The position numbers and the translations under genes are program-made. The notes under the pieces are model-generated. The model had not been told where the DNA came from, did no database searches, and saw only the letters and a list, made by a program, of their open reading frames with translations. A stretch of 64,000 nt of DNA from Hydnum rufescens UP504 (Eukaryota > Basidiomycota > Agaricomycetes > Cantharellales > Hydnaceae): assembly GCA_014904985.1 (NCBI GenBank), contig MU128953.1, forward strand, positions 1-64,000. The letters are read 5' to 3'. Shown piece after piece: positions 49,736 to 61,443 of the stretch; the first letter of the stretch is position 1, and every line of letters begins with the position of its first letter.

Positions 49736-51249
49736 GAAAAGACCTCACAGGCAGTCCATAGATTTGGTCAGCCTATGCCGCTGACTACTGCCTCAGTGAC
49801 TTCCCTTCCCATTTCTCAATACAGTCTTGTCTAGTTACTCTGCCTCACAAAAGTAGTGTTGTTTTGGATTCACAAAATACCCCAACCTGTCATTGACAAA
49901 GATAATAATAGCTTTGAAGAAATATATCCCAGCATCGACTATTGGCCGAATGTCGGGCCAAAAAAAAAACACCGAAGACTAGACTAAAGGTGCTGGGCCC
50001 ATGACCCTGAGCAGAATCACCTTAATAACGTTAAGCGGATCCAGTGACACCCGGAAGCTAGAAATTGCGCTGGGAACAAGTGGAACAGCCCTCCCGCGCT
50101 GGGATCTCACTAATCCCTAGCTCACTCTCCATACATTCCAAGAATCGTGTGGATGATACAGATTGTGCGGCCAGCAAGATGGACGTTCGACGCAATCCAG
50201 GTGGCGTATTAGGCCCCGTTGAATATCCGGGAGAACCACATAATGGATCGCACGTATGGAGACAGGTCAACTGCGCTGGCATACCGCGAGTCGAGAGAGC
50301 TGGCATGTTGACACCTCTATCCGAGAGTCCGGTATGCACCTACCTTTTTCTTCGTGGTTTCTCAACCCATTATCGAGACAAGACTGCGAATGCTCCGCGT
50401 ATATGCCATATCGCGATAGGAGTGATCCCCTTCTCTATCCATGGCCGATGCCGCATTCGAAACGTCGCTTGAGTACCGACCTCGGGACCACTTGCTGCCC
50501 TTCTTCGCCTGCAGTCCTCTCGTAAAGACCCGAAGACTTGTGGCCACGGCTGCTGCAATAGACAAACCCATTCTCGGCTCGACAAACCAAACCCAGACTT
50601 CGGTCCTCCATTTGTCTAAGTCATTCCAGGCACATTTCTCTCGCTGTCGCCACCGGGAGTGAGAGTATGCAGAGGGTCGTTCGCTACCGTCAAAAGGCTA
50701 CAAAGAAATGTCGAGAATCCTAAAATAACTTTGGTTGCCAACCTCGTCAATTCGCTAACCTGCTGCTACTCCACAACCCGTAGTTGTGCATATGGAGATA
50801 CTTAGGAGGAAGGGCTACTGGGAGCAGAAAGCAGTATGGGGGTCAAATCTATAGTTAAGTTGTTAGTATCATCTTGCACTCTTTCCCAGACGGCTAACCT
50901 CAAAACAAGATCTGCGTCTCCGAGGCTCAGAGCATCATATGTACGTGTTCTGAATAAACGATAACATAGATCTGCAGGGACTTCGATATACTGGCGGGGG
51001 GTTCTAGCTGATTCTTGTTTTCGAAGATGGGGATGTACGACCAGGTCAGTGAAAGTCTTGCAAGGGGTCGCAGAATGTGAAGGCAAAATGGAAAACAATT
51101 CATCAACAGAAATCCAGGTCCGGGAAGCGTTTCGTGGATTTTCTGCTCAGCCTGGAGTTTGACAGGTCAGCGTCTGACCAACTAATACTATCCACTGATA
51201 GGGAGGTGTATATGCTGTAGGACTCCCCGCACCCTATTGCTTTCCGTTT
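49736..51249. other. Accessory spacer without recognised genes
   Basis: Short frames on both strands (for example plus 50065-50472, minus 50802-51098) show no family. The latter could be a downstream continuation of the kinase-like remnant on the minus strand, but no motif proves it. Confidence 0.3.
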
Positions 51250-51545
51250 CGCAGAACCTCTCACTTCGCTCCCAAACCTCGACAGCGCGGCGTTAGTTCA
51301 GGATCTCCGCAAGACGATTTCAATTTCGTCCTCGGTTCCAAATTTAAACCCAGTCATATTCCGAATCACTGCTCGTTCGACCTCATTGGCACGCAGGGGT
51401 TCTAGTAGAGCAGATATGGGTCTGACGGGTCACTGAAATGATGCACCATCCAGGGATGCGACGGGACCTCTGGTAATAAGGCTTGACCATTCGAATTCGC
51501 GACAAGCATGCGAGACAAGAGGTGTTTGATTTCTACGTAATGACT
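51250..51545 (-). pseudogene. Kin1/MARK-like protein kinase C-lobe remnant
   Basis: From about 51539 on the minus strand: YVEIKHLLSRMLVANSNGQA, LPEVPSHPWMVHHFSDPSDP. A stop follows, then in a shifted frame REPLRANEVERAVIRNMTGF and KFGTEDEIEIVLRRS, then VWERSERF. HPWM and the following REPL(R)xxEV(E)..I..MxGFxFGTEDEI pattern match the end of the kinase domain and the post-kinase segment of Kin1-type kinases. No N-lobe, catalytic loop or DFG is found nearby, so this is a fragment with at least one frame change. Confidence 0.65.
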
Positions 51546-52853
51546 AGCACCCATCAGCACAAAATATTAACGGAGCAGTTCTCACCCACCAGCACTGAGC
51601 CATACGGGATACTCGAGGAGCCCCCGCTTGATCTTGGTATGTAGAGCCGGCATACTCTGTCATTGAATTCATCTTTCTTGCATTCCAAGAAGCGACGTAC
51701 GCCGGCCCCGGAAGATTACTTGACATTCGATGAAATACCCCCCTTATCTCTAATTTCGACATCGCATCTGCTAGTGGCACATTCATCTTATTAATCAAAC
51801 CGTCGGCACTCACTTATTCAACCACCGCACATCGTCCTTAAGGCTAGAGGAGAGATCGTTTTGACCCATTTTCGGCAGGAGCCCCAGAAGATCGGTTAGG
51901 CATCAAATATGACGTCCGTTCGGTGTGGATGCAAGGGGCGGACAGGACGTATGGGGATGTTTGGAGGAGGAACATGTCCCCCACATACGCCGGGGACACA
52001 TCTGCCAGTGCGGAAGGGCTCCAATTAGGAGAAAAAGGTTTGACTGAGTAATTAAGAGCATAAAAGGAAGGTGGGGAAAGTGCGTGTTGTGAAAACAATA
52101 TTAATAGCGAGGTCCTTCTATGGCACATCGGTCAGTCTGTAGTCGACCTGGTCCACGATGCGCACAAGTGAGACCTTGAGGCTCGCGGGACTTCTCAGGG
52201 TCAGACATCCAGAGTACTCCTTACCCACCTTCGCTCGTCAGTTTGGCTTTTTTACTGGTACAGACTCAGGAACAACGAACCTTTCGAGCCCGGGAATGAT
52301 GGTCTCAACGTCCTTACAGGAGAAGCATGACCGAGAGTGACGCGGATCCGGCACCCGCTGATCGGCAACTACTAGGATTCCGCCCCTACCATCAATTTTG
52401 GCTCTGCAATTAAGAATTCATTCAAAAACTCGTGGATAATATAGGGGAATAAGGCCTCCAAAGAGCCGAGTCTTTCCGTCACCAGATGGATTGATGGGCA
52501 TACCCGGATACGATACGAAGCTGTCTCCTCATCATGCTTGTCAATACCACAAGTACACGGTCAAAGGCTGGGTACAGAAGCACCGCGCGACGTCATTCCT
52601 TGAAGTCCAGGAGCTCATCGAACGTAAGTAGTCCACAGGGATGACCAGCACAATGTCGACGACTTCGCTGAGTTCTTCATCACGATAGATGCCCAAAAGG
52701 CGCAGACTCTGTCCGCGTACCCCCCGTTGCGTTAGTCCGAGGCCCCGTGTCGAGGATGGGGCATTGTAGAAAGAGAGCAAGCAGACTATCGGATGTAAAC
52801 CGAAAACGGAATCCGACCCGTATCCGCTGCTGACAAATTCTATTACCCCTCAC
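51546..52853. other. Spacer with unassigned open frames
   Basis: A minus-strand open stretch 51844-52128 and 51544-51813 could be upstream exons of the kinase remnant, but neither shows kinase motifs. Nothing else is supported. Confidence 0.3.
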
Positions 52854-54390
52854 ATGTCGGGCAATCTTTCCTCTTCCTCCCCATTTCTCGATTCTATATC
52901 CCACTTTGCATATCGTGGGACTCTTGGATTGTCACCCGAGCGGTCAGCCCGACGAGCGAAGCCACCCGCCCCACTAATACCGCTTCCTATATCACTACCC
53001 GAGTCTCCACCAAAACGGAAGGCAAGGAGAGATGGCAATCCCCGCAGCAAAAAGTCGAAATTGTCCAGGGAGAGTGATGGGCCTACCGAGGTCTTCCTAC
53101 CAGTCCCAGACATCATAGACGAGGAGCTTAATAGTAAGTACGAAGGGGACACATCTGCTTCGACGAAATTTACCAAGTTCTTTCCTGAATAGTCTTATTC
53201 TGTGGCATCAAGTCAGATACCATGGTCTCAAAGACTCCAGAGGAGATGCTGACGTTATGATGGAAGTCCGGGTGAGACTTCGTCTAGGAGAGGACATCAT
53301 TTTGCTCGTCCCGGGAATCGTTTTTGGCCTGCTCTATATGCAGGGGGTTTGACTGAGAGAAAGTTGCTTCCTGAAGAAGATACGACTCTTCTCGGCCTCA
53401 AGATAGGAATGGCTAGTATCTCTTGGTTGGTATGGAGCAAGATCAACCTCTCTGACGCATCTTCCCTCCAAGACCAACCTCGTCCCTAGGCCGTCCAAGG
53501 AGGTGAGCTCTGCATACCGTACTTACGATATTCGGCAAACCTTTGGATTGATCTCCCATGGCAGGAGAGCAACATCACTGCCGGAGAGTACGCGGAGGGT
53601 TCATTAGTTCTTCTCGAGGTAATCACACGTTGGCGACCCCGAATCGTGTGTTTCGTGGGCTTTGGAATATGGTCAAAATTCGAAACTTGTCTTATCGAAG
53701 GGGGTAATGTCCCACGTCCCCGCAAGCTCACTGGCCGCGATAAATCCGTCGGAAATGGTCCGAAAGGGACAACGGCATTCGCAATGCTGCCCTACAAGGT
53801 TGTGCACCCCTATAACTCAGACGCCCCTCGGAGTGATTCAAGTCTTCATCCGAGTGCGTTTTCATGATCTACCGCCGTGTGACCGATCTCTTAAACCTGT
53901 TACAGTTCGTTCCGGGTTATCCGATGACGCGTTTGATAGAAGTCCCCCAGAGTCGGAAATAAAGGAAGAAGAGGGTCCGATACCCCAGATGAACATCGGA
54001 GAGTCCCATTCGTCCCCCCTTGCTTCGGAAACCGCCAGCGTCCTTCCCGTTGTTCCCAAATTGGAGCCAATGAATTTAGACTCGACGGACCTTCTTCGTA
54101 TGGAGGACCACGATGACAATGATGTTAAAGTGCAAGAGGCAATCAATGGCAGCGTCCGAGAGACCCTTTTTTTCAAGATGCCCAATACATCCGGGTTAGT
54201 AACGCACTATAAAGTATGCACTTGCACGTCTCCGCATGATTGGAAGCTTGGGGTAGAACCTGATTTTGTGTGATCTATCTAGCCGAAAGATTTTGGCGAC
54301 TTCATTGCCGCGTTGAAGGAGCGCTTGGCCGAATACATGCAAGGGGCGATCGAGACTAAGGACTTCGCGACTATACGATATCCAGTTTAA
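52854..54390 (+). CDS. G/T(U)-mismatch DNA glycosylase, TDG/Mug family
   Basis: Mug/TDG enzymes remove thymine or uracil opposite G and start base-excision repair in the nucleus. The N-terminus is basic and serine-rich (MSGNLSSSSPFLD..). Conserved blocks after splicing: PDIIDEELNILFCGI (motif 1, usually VLFCGINPG), GHHFARPGNRFWPALY, GLTERKLLPEEDTTLLGL, TNLVPRPSKE, WRPRIVCFVGFGIWSKF, AMLPYKVVHP, RETLFFKMPNTSGLVTHYK (motif VxPSTSG), DFGDFIAALKERLAEYMQ, ending TAA 54388-54390. The NPG of motif 1 is not seen; GIK-(intron)-RGHHF is the closest model, so that junction or the active-site asparagine is in doubt. An acidic insert (SEIKEEEGPIPQ..) lies before RETLFF. Confidence 0.85.
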
Positions 54391-55085
54391 GATCCAACGA
54401 AGATGATTCCCTATCACGGGCATATTCCTCTACATCTGTGAGAATACTCGCTTCCTCTATTTATGGTTCTGTCTTTGCTGCAATTACACACCAAAGTGAA
54501 TATATAATGTGTGGAAAATGTGTAACGCGCAATCCAGCATTTTGTACATTCTCTTGCTCAATCCCCACATCAAATTAGCATCTTATTTTCCAGCATGTCC
54601 ATTCCTAAGCCTTACCCTTCCCCGTCCGCAATGGCATTTATTCATGGGCCGAGCTTGACCCAACACCACGAACATCAGAGACCATGGGAATATTACTCTC
54701 GGACAAGCAATTATGCCAGCAACCCCTTTCCTTGTCTCTGGAGTAGCCCCTATAGCACTTGGGTATTGTCAATTCACTAGACAGCAGATGGGGGACACAT
54801 GATTTGCCGAGTGTTCATATCCCTGTGAATTCCCTAGTAGCGGTAGGAGACATACGACCCAATTCCTGGCATTTTCTCTCGGGGATTCGATGCATCCAGG
54901 ACGGGGGAAGCTAGGTCCAGTGCTTTTGGATGAAAAATAGCGGTTTGTTGGGTTGTTCTTGCTTCCCGTTCTGTAGCACTGCTTTCTCTGGTAAGGAATT
55001 TCGCTCGGTTCTGGATGTGGATAATATTACATAATCAGAGCTGACAAATGGTGTCCAACTCTCGCCTATAAAGCTCTCGTTTTCT
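54391..55085. other. Intergenic region
   Basis: This is 0.7 kb between the glycosylase and MsrB. An open frame at 54595-54780 has no domain. The 5' flank of MsrB is AT-moderate, without an obvious TATA box. Confidence 0.35.
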
Positions 55086-56012
55086 ATGTCGTGGCTGAGG
55101 TCACTTCTTTCACAGAAACAATCGATAACCCGTAAGAACCACTTTCTCCTCGTTCATCGTCCTTTCCTCCCTCCTCTTCGCCCATCTTTATCATTGACAT
55201 TCGCGGCTGCAATTCGACCCTCTTCTACCTCTGAAGCTACTTCGAAATCAACAATGCAAGCTTCTGGGGACAAGGTGAAGTCCGAAGACGAATGGAGAGC
55301 CGTTCTTTCCCCCGATCAGGTGCTTATATCTGTCGTCGACCCAATTGTAATCTGAGATACTGAATCCCCGCCTTGCTCAAGTTCCGGATCCTCCGTCAGA
55401 AGGGAACAGAGAGGGCTGGTACGGGGAAGTACGATCCCCACTATGAGGAGGGCGTGTACACATGTGCGGCGTGCGAAACTCCGTTGTATAAGAGCAAGAC
55501 CAAGTTCAAGAGCGGATGTGGATGGCCTGCATTCTATGACGGTGAGAAATAACTCCCTTGTGTTTGAACGGGCGGCTTTCGGCCTTTATTATCTGCCTAT
55601 GGGCCCATTTCTTGCTTCACTTTCGTTGCGTCGATAATAATCACTGACGATATACTCACACCTCTACTGTTTGTCGTCCGGCACCCCGGTTACTCGCCCT
55701 TGTTTATTATTAGCCATCCCTGGTGCAGTACAAAGGAATGAAGATCACTCGTGGGGTACGACCCGCACGGAGATCGTATGTGCGGCGTGTGGGGGCCATC
55801 TCGGGCATGTTTTCAAAGGCGAGGGGTTCAAGACTCCTAGTACGTGTGATTCCCATCCTCGTGGGCTCGCGTTTGTCCATAAGCACTTTACTGATGATGA
55901 GATTTGTCTTGCTGCGCGAATGAAATCAGCCGACGAGCGTCATTGCGTGAACAGCATCAGTTTATCATTCCATGATGCCGAATCCCCTGTAGCTAAGGTG
56001 TCATCTGAGTAG
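55086..56012 (+). CDS. MSRB: Peptide-methionine (R)-S-oxide reductase
   Basis: MsrB reduces methionine-R-sulfoxide with thioredoxin. The N-terminal 50 residues are rich in Arg/Ser/Leu and lack acids ([18 protein letters not shown]), fitting a mitochondrial presequence; an internal Met (STMQASGD) could give a cytosolic form. Core: [41 protein letters not shown] (zinc pair 1), [37 protein letters not shown] (zinc pair 2) and [13 protein letters not shown] with the catalytic Cys. Four introns; the last (gtacgt...atcag) falls between KTP and TDERHC. Confidence 0.95.
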
Positions 56013-56318
56013 GATCGCGTTAAAAGTGTTTCGCGATGCCCTTTGTTTGTAGCTTCTGTTCTTTGTGCACGATCTGTAGATGTAAATTTTCGTTTCTTTG
56101 TGTAGCCTTCCAAGAATGGAATCTCCGTTGTGCCCGTGAAAATCAAGATCACTCGCGATGCCGATGCGATCAGTGTTGGCTGAGGGGATTCCATCGCACT
56201 AGACGAACAAAGAATGTAAAGGTATGCTAGGACAGGGAAAAGAGCCCATAGAGAACTAGAGAGTGGGATATACATATGACCAATGGAGAAAGATTGGATG
56301 AAGCGAAAGATGCATGGA

Positions 56319-57002
56319 TTAGATGCCCTCCATAGATGCCACAAGCTCGTCCAGTTCCCGCTTGCTGCTCTGATATTCGGCGAGAGCTTCCTGATAGACT
56401 TTAGTGCAGTTAGGATAGGGGGCGAGTAGGCAGGCGACAGTCGCGCACCTCATATTTCTTCTCCATCGCGTCGCGCTCCGACTCGGCGCGCTGTACTTGA
56501 CGTTCAAAATGTTCTGCTTTGACATCCACCTGTCGCAATCTCCGAGACAGGACGCAATTGCGCAGTCAGTTAGTGATCACTCTTCCCCCGCATCCACGAA
56601 AGCAAGGCCCAACTCACTTCTCCACTGTCTCTTTGACATTCTTCTCAGCGACATCAAGCTCCTCCTCAAGAAGCTGGATCTTGCGCTGCAAGTTCTCCGC
56701 CGTAGTCCGACTCGTCTCGCTATCCTCGTGCGCGGCCTTAGCGTCCGCAAGCTTGGCCTCTGTCTTCTCCAACGTATCCTCGACGACGTGAAGGCGATGA
56801 GTGAGGGATAAGATCTCTTGATCTCTTCCTGTCAAATCGAGTTCTAATTTCTTGTTCAGGGCCTCTGCCTTCTCTGCGCGTTCGACTGCTGCATCGGCTT
56901 CAAGACGGAGATTGTTGAGTTTCTGAAGATTGTTAGAATGTGATCATCTAGTAGCTGCGAAGGTTAATAGGGAGGAGGACGTGCATCTTTGATCTTCTCC
57001 AT
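56319..57002 (-). CDS. TPM1: Tropomyosin
   Basis: Tropomyosin is an actin-filament-stabilising coiled coil. Exons complement(56319..56390, 56449..56539, 56618..56922) plus a first exon at 57002 give about 160 residues, the fungal length, all heptad: NNLRLEADAAVERAEKAEAL, LTGRDQEILSLTHRLHVVED, ENLQRKIQLLEEELDVAEKN, EKLRQVDVKAEHFERQVQRA, KKYEEALAEYQSS, ELDELVASMEGI. The first exon reads MEKIK and must join KLNNL (56922), but the donor is not GT: after AAA the sequence is gatgcacgtcc. Either an unusual splice site, a base error or an unseen start exists. Confidence 0.92.
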
Positions 57003-57387
57003 GTTGGTTCGTGTTTGAAGTAATACGCCGGATGCAAAACCCTATTTATCTGCCCCTTGGCGCCGACAAGTCCTCTGAAGCTGAGTTCGGGTTCTTAGAC
57101 CCCTCGCTGCTGGAGCTGAAGCTGCTACTTGGAGTGCTCGTCGATTCTTCGAGAAGCGTTATCCATCCCACCTTCAAACTATCCTCGGGACTGGACGTCA
57201 TAGATTCGACCGGAGCGACGCAGCATCGCCTGCCCGTCTTTCCCTGCGTGTTCACATTCTGCACTACTTTTTTCTGGAAGACTTTACTTTAATCTCCTAA
57301 ATTTTCTGTCTCCTCATCTTGGTTTCGGTCCCTTGCCTTGACCTGGAAATATCTGCTCTGAGACGACCAAACAGCATATTCTACCGA
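57003..57387. promoter_or_regulatory. Divergent promoter tropomyosin / DUF2408 gene
   Basis: This is 385 bp between divergent ATGs. A 72-codon minus frame (57046-57264) rich in serine is taken as chance. No motif can be named. Confidence 0.4.
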
Positions 57388-59590
57388 TGACATCCCAGAT
57401 ACCACAAGAAGAGGCGAATATTCTAGAGAAACTCATAAAGTGCGCTTTTGAAGTCCCTCTGCTCTCGGTATTACCACTGATTGTTCGACCGAACAAACCC
57501 CACTGCTGACTCCGCATCGGCTTGATCGGCTGCTGGCACTACTGACCGACCAACGGGGTGTTGTCACAATCATCCTCCCTCAGTATCCGCAATCGCTTGA
57601 CCGTGCTCAAAGGCAATCGCGATGAGTTCATAAAAGCCTCGGACGTCCTAAACCTCTATCATGCGATCATCAAGCAGGGTTAGTCCCTTGTTGCTTTTCA
57701 GGCATCAACCACTTGGGGGGACAGCCTCTGATCTAACAAATCGGTTCAACATCACTTCCGCACCTCCACATTATATCATAGTGACCCGCCTGAATGAGCT
57801 GCGGAGCGATACTGAGGGCGATCCTAGTCACATGACGTACATGCACACTTCCAATCGTGTGGACACGATGCTCTCCGATGTATTCAGCCTCTTGTCTCTC
57901 TTCTTCCTTACTATCGGTAAAGGGCGTGAGGCCCCCGCTACTTATTGTCAGATCGCAAGTATGCTTGTACGTTTTCCCCCTCCTTCGTCCTCAACCTGGG
58001 CTCTCATTTTGTCATTAACATATCTACAGCAACTTCTAGTCCACATGAACGAATCGGCCGTATATAGCGAGAGTGATCTTCACCCTTTTCAGCAGCGTGT
58101 AGAGGAGCTGCGCGTCATCATTCGTGATGACGCAGAGAGTGGGAAACATCCAGTGGCCATGACGACCTTGTTGGAGAGGAAACTTAATAAATGTGGTAAG
58201 TAATTTTTTAACGCGGCCTCCATATATTCCGTATATTACATGAGCCAGCAATATCTATATAGACTCATTCCCTCGTGTGTACTCTTAGGTGCCATTCTAC
58301 AGTCTTTACAGGAATCGCTCTCCGAGCTATCTATCGAGCTTGTTCCGGTGCACGAGAAACTGGTACATCTAAGGCGACAGCTAGCGACACTAGCAGCCAA
58401 GCCAAAGCCATCCAAGACAGAGCTCAAAGTGCTTCAGGAAGAGTTACGGAAGATAGACGCGTGAGTATCGTTCTTTCTCCTCTACCAATCCACTTCACTT
58501 GTTAAGGGATATCAACTCGACCGATGATTGCTGTGATGGCACTGAACTGTGTGCATTATAGGAAACGCGTGGATGGGAAATTCTTAGGCCCTGGAGGCTC
58601 GTCCGTGCCGAGGTCACAAGCCGTTTGCAGTTCCTTGCTCGAGGAGTGCTTCGAAATTTCCCAAGAGATCCGGGCGAGATCGGGAGAAGAGGATGTTTCG
58701 TTCGCGCTAAAGCCCATCTACGACCGATTATGGGAGACGCGTGCCCAGCTTGAGAGTCTTCTCATGACGCATAGATGGACTCTTAGGGAGACAGATTTGT
58801 GGAATTATAGTTTAAGTTTACAGGAGATCGATAAGATGAGGGTTGATGGCAAGTTTGTGGATTCGGAGGGGAACAAGCCTGGGGGCCAATATGTAAGTGC
58901 CGTTCCCTATGCAGGGTCGCCAGGATTTTAACCTTGGCACTACTGTTGCGATGGCGATATGTCTAGGTGCTGCTGTACCTCCTCCGTCGGTGTTATGGCA
59001 TCATATACAGTCTTCTGTCGAGCAGCGAGCCCGTCAGTGAGGAGCTTATGCCTATCGTGAGCCCCACTTCCACTGTTTATTCCCTCTCCTCACGCTGACT
59101 ACTGGATTCGCATTATCTTTGGTTGTCGTTGATCTGCAGGCAAATAAGTTATCGACAGTGAAGAAGTGTCTAAACGAAGTGCTGAAGTATGGAGGTCCGC
59201 TCAGTCCGCGCGACCTGTACCCAGTGGGTCCCATATCTGCCTTCCTCAATTGTCCGCGACCTTACATGCTCTTGATGTAGTATCAGCTTGCATTGCATCA
59301 GATCGAGTCACTCCGAATGGATGGAAAGTTCCACAGTGCAGATGGTTCGGTTCCTGAGGGTCAAGGCATCGTCACGGCGCACCTGAATGAGTGCCATGAA
59401 TTGCTAGAGATGGTACGTCTATTACCCTCATTGTACATTGCGTTGCTGAATATTATCTACATGATTCCGGAAACCAAACAACGCGGGTCGCGTCTTGAAG
59501 TTGAAAGAAGCGATGAACGAGAACGAGAACACAGAATTTGAGGACGAAGATGAAGATAATGATGCTGAAGATTATGAGGAGAGCGACTAA
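57388..59590 (+). CDS. DUF2408 / UPF0662 fungal protein
   Basis: Multi-exon. The protein begins MTSQIPQEEANILEKLI and, after a 150-bp intron, NIRNRLTVLKGNRDEFIKAS, DVLNLYHAIIKQ. Then come NRVDTMLSDVFSLLSLFFLT, REAPATYCQIASML, HMNESAVYSESDLHPF and ELRVIIRDD, a second repeat-like half with KRVDGKFLGPGG, LRETDLWNYSLSLQEIDKMR, VDGKFVDSEG, and LHQIESLRMDGKFHSADGS with the repeated (V/M)DGKF motif, and an acidic tail (EFEDEDEDND). This is the architecture of the fungal UPF0662/DUF2408 family, whose function is unknown. Stop TAA 59588-59590. Confidence 0.85.
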
Positions 59591-59811
59591 TACTGTACCC
59601 GTTGTCTAATCGCCATTTGTCCCTCTTTTCCTTGCCTTAACCTTTTTATGAGACCTGAGTAGTCTCCTTCATTGTACTACCCCCACTACTACCGATCTCC
59701 CACCCGAAAGCAGGAGAAGAAAATTGTTATCCAAGTGTCGCAAGAATCGGAGATATCCGAAAAGTTATACCCAACCTCTCACTCAACGTCAAGCCTTCAA
59801 GATGGTATGTG

Positions 59812-61096
59812 GAAATGTTACTATGCGTTGGTTTGCTGGTGTCCAGGGGATCCTTACCGGTTGTTGCTGGCCTTTGGATGAGTTGGAATACCGTCGTTGC
59901 CGCTGGATGCATTGGTGTTCAGCCAGATGCAGTACAGCTTGGTTTGCCAAACTACCACTCGTCTTCCAATTCAACCAGCTCTGGATCCTTGGGCACCCTA
60001 GCCAATGCTATCAAAGGCCAAAACTGACTGAATTCCTCTGTTTCCTTATCATCTGTTATCTTTTGTTCTCCGCTCTATCTTGCGCGTCCGCACTCCTAGG
60101 CCCGTGGACCCAAGAAGCACTTGAAGAGGCTGGCCGCCCCGAGTTCATGGATGCTCGACAAACTTAGTGGAACTTATGTGCGACATTTGTTCGTTCCGTT
60201 CCTTCATTGAAGTCATTAAAACTTTCGTCCACGTATTGCCTTAGGCTCCCCGTCCATCGACTGGTCCTCACAAGCTCCGGGAATGTCTTCCTCTCAATAT
60301 TTTCCTCCGTAATCGCCTGAAGTACGCCCTCACTGGCCGGGAATGTACTGCAATTGTCGCGCAACGTCTCATCAAGATTGATGGCAAAGTCCGTACGGAC
60401 ACCAACTACCCCTCTGGTTTCCAAGGTAGATTTCAAGTGGCTTTTTTATTCTTGGTTTATATCGACTGACCACCCATTTGTTTTGATTGTGTTCTTCCTT
60501 AGACGTGATCTCAATTGAAAAATCTGGGGAACATTTCCGCATCCTCTACGATGTCAAGGGCCGATTCGCTATCCACCGCATCACCCCTGAAGAAGCTACC
60601 TACAAGCTACTCAAGGTTCGCAGAGTTGCTCTCGGAGCACGTGGGGTTCCTTACATCACCACCCACGATGGACGTACGATCCGATATCCCGACCCAGCTG
60701 TCAAGGTCAACGATACTGTAAAGTTCGACATCGAGCAGAACAAGATCACTGATTTCGTGCCATTTGATATTGGCAACGTCGCAATGATCACGGGTGGGCG
60801 CAACATGGGCCGTGCTGGTGTCATCGTGCACCGTGAGAGACACATTGGAGGCTTCGATATCGTGCACGTCAAGGATGTCCTGGACAGGACATTCGCTACT
60901 CGGTCAGTGTCATTCCCTTCACATCTTGTCACTGCGGAACTGTCTGACATGTTGTGACACTCCTAGATTGTCCAACGTCTTCGTCATCGGCTCTGGGTCA
61001 AAACCGTGGATTTCGTTGCCGAGAGGCAAGGGCACCAAGCTTACCATCGCCGAGGAGCGAGATCAGCGTAGGAAAAGGGCTGCGGAGCTTGCATGA
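59812..61096 (+). CDS. RPS4: 40S ribosomal protein S4 (eS4)
   Basis: Five exons (59812..59814, 60100..60177, 60245..60425, 60503..60902, 60967..61096) give 263 residues, the exact family length. Exon 1 is the ATG only; intron 1 is 285 bp, long for this window. The protein reads [146 protein letters not shown]. It is a small-subunit structural protein. Confidence 0.97.
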
Positions 61097-61443
61097 TTTG
61101 TTTCGTTTATGTCGTAATCATGTCCTCTGTATGGCCTTTATTTCCGCTACTCGTCCACAAAATGCATCTAAGAACATGCGACTAAGATGCATTGACCGTG
61201 GTGGGTCGTTTAAGTGGGCTCTGCCCTATTTTCAAGTTATCCTTCCGCGCTATGGTGCGCAGATGGACTTCATGAGGGCAAGGACATTAGCTTCAGCCTT
61301 CTGTAGGGCTGGGCTTATTCTGTTGTTGATTGCCTAGTCTTGAGAGTCGAACATTCAATGCTAACTGGGTGCTGTACCTGCCATATACATCTGGTGGTAT
61401 ATACATAGGATCACCCCACAGGACAGGTGCATGCACATGTCCT
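61097..61443. other. Convergent intergenic region RPS4 / CFT1
   Basis: This is 0.35 kb between two converging 3' ends, with nothing recognisable. Confidence 0.4.
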
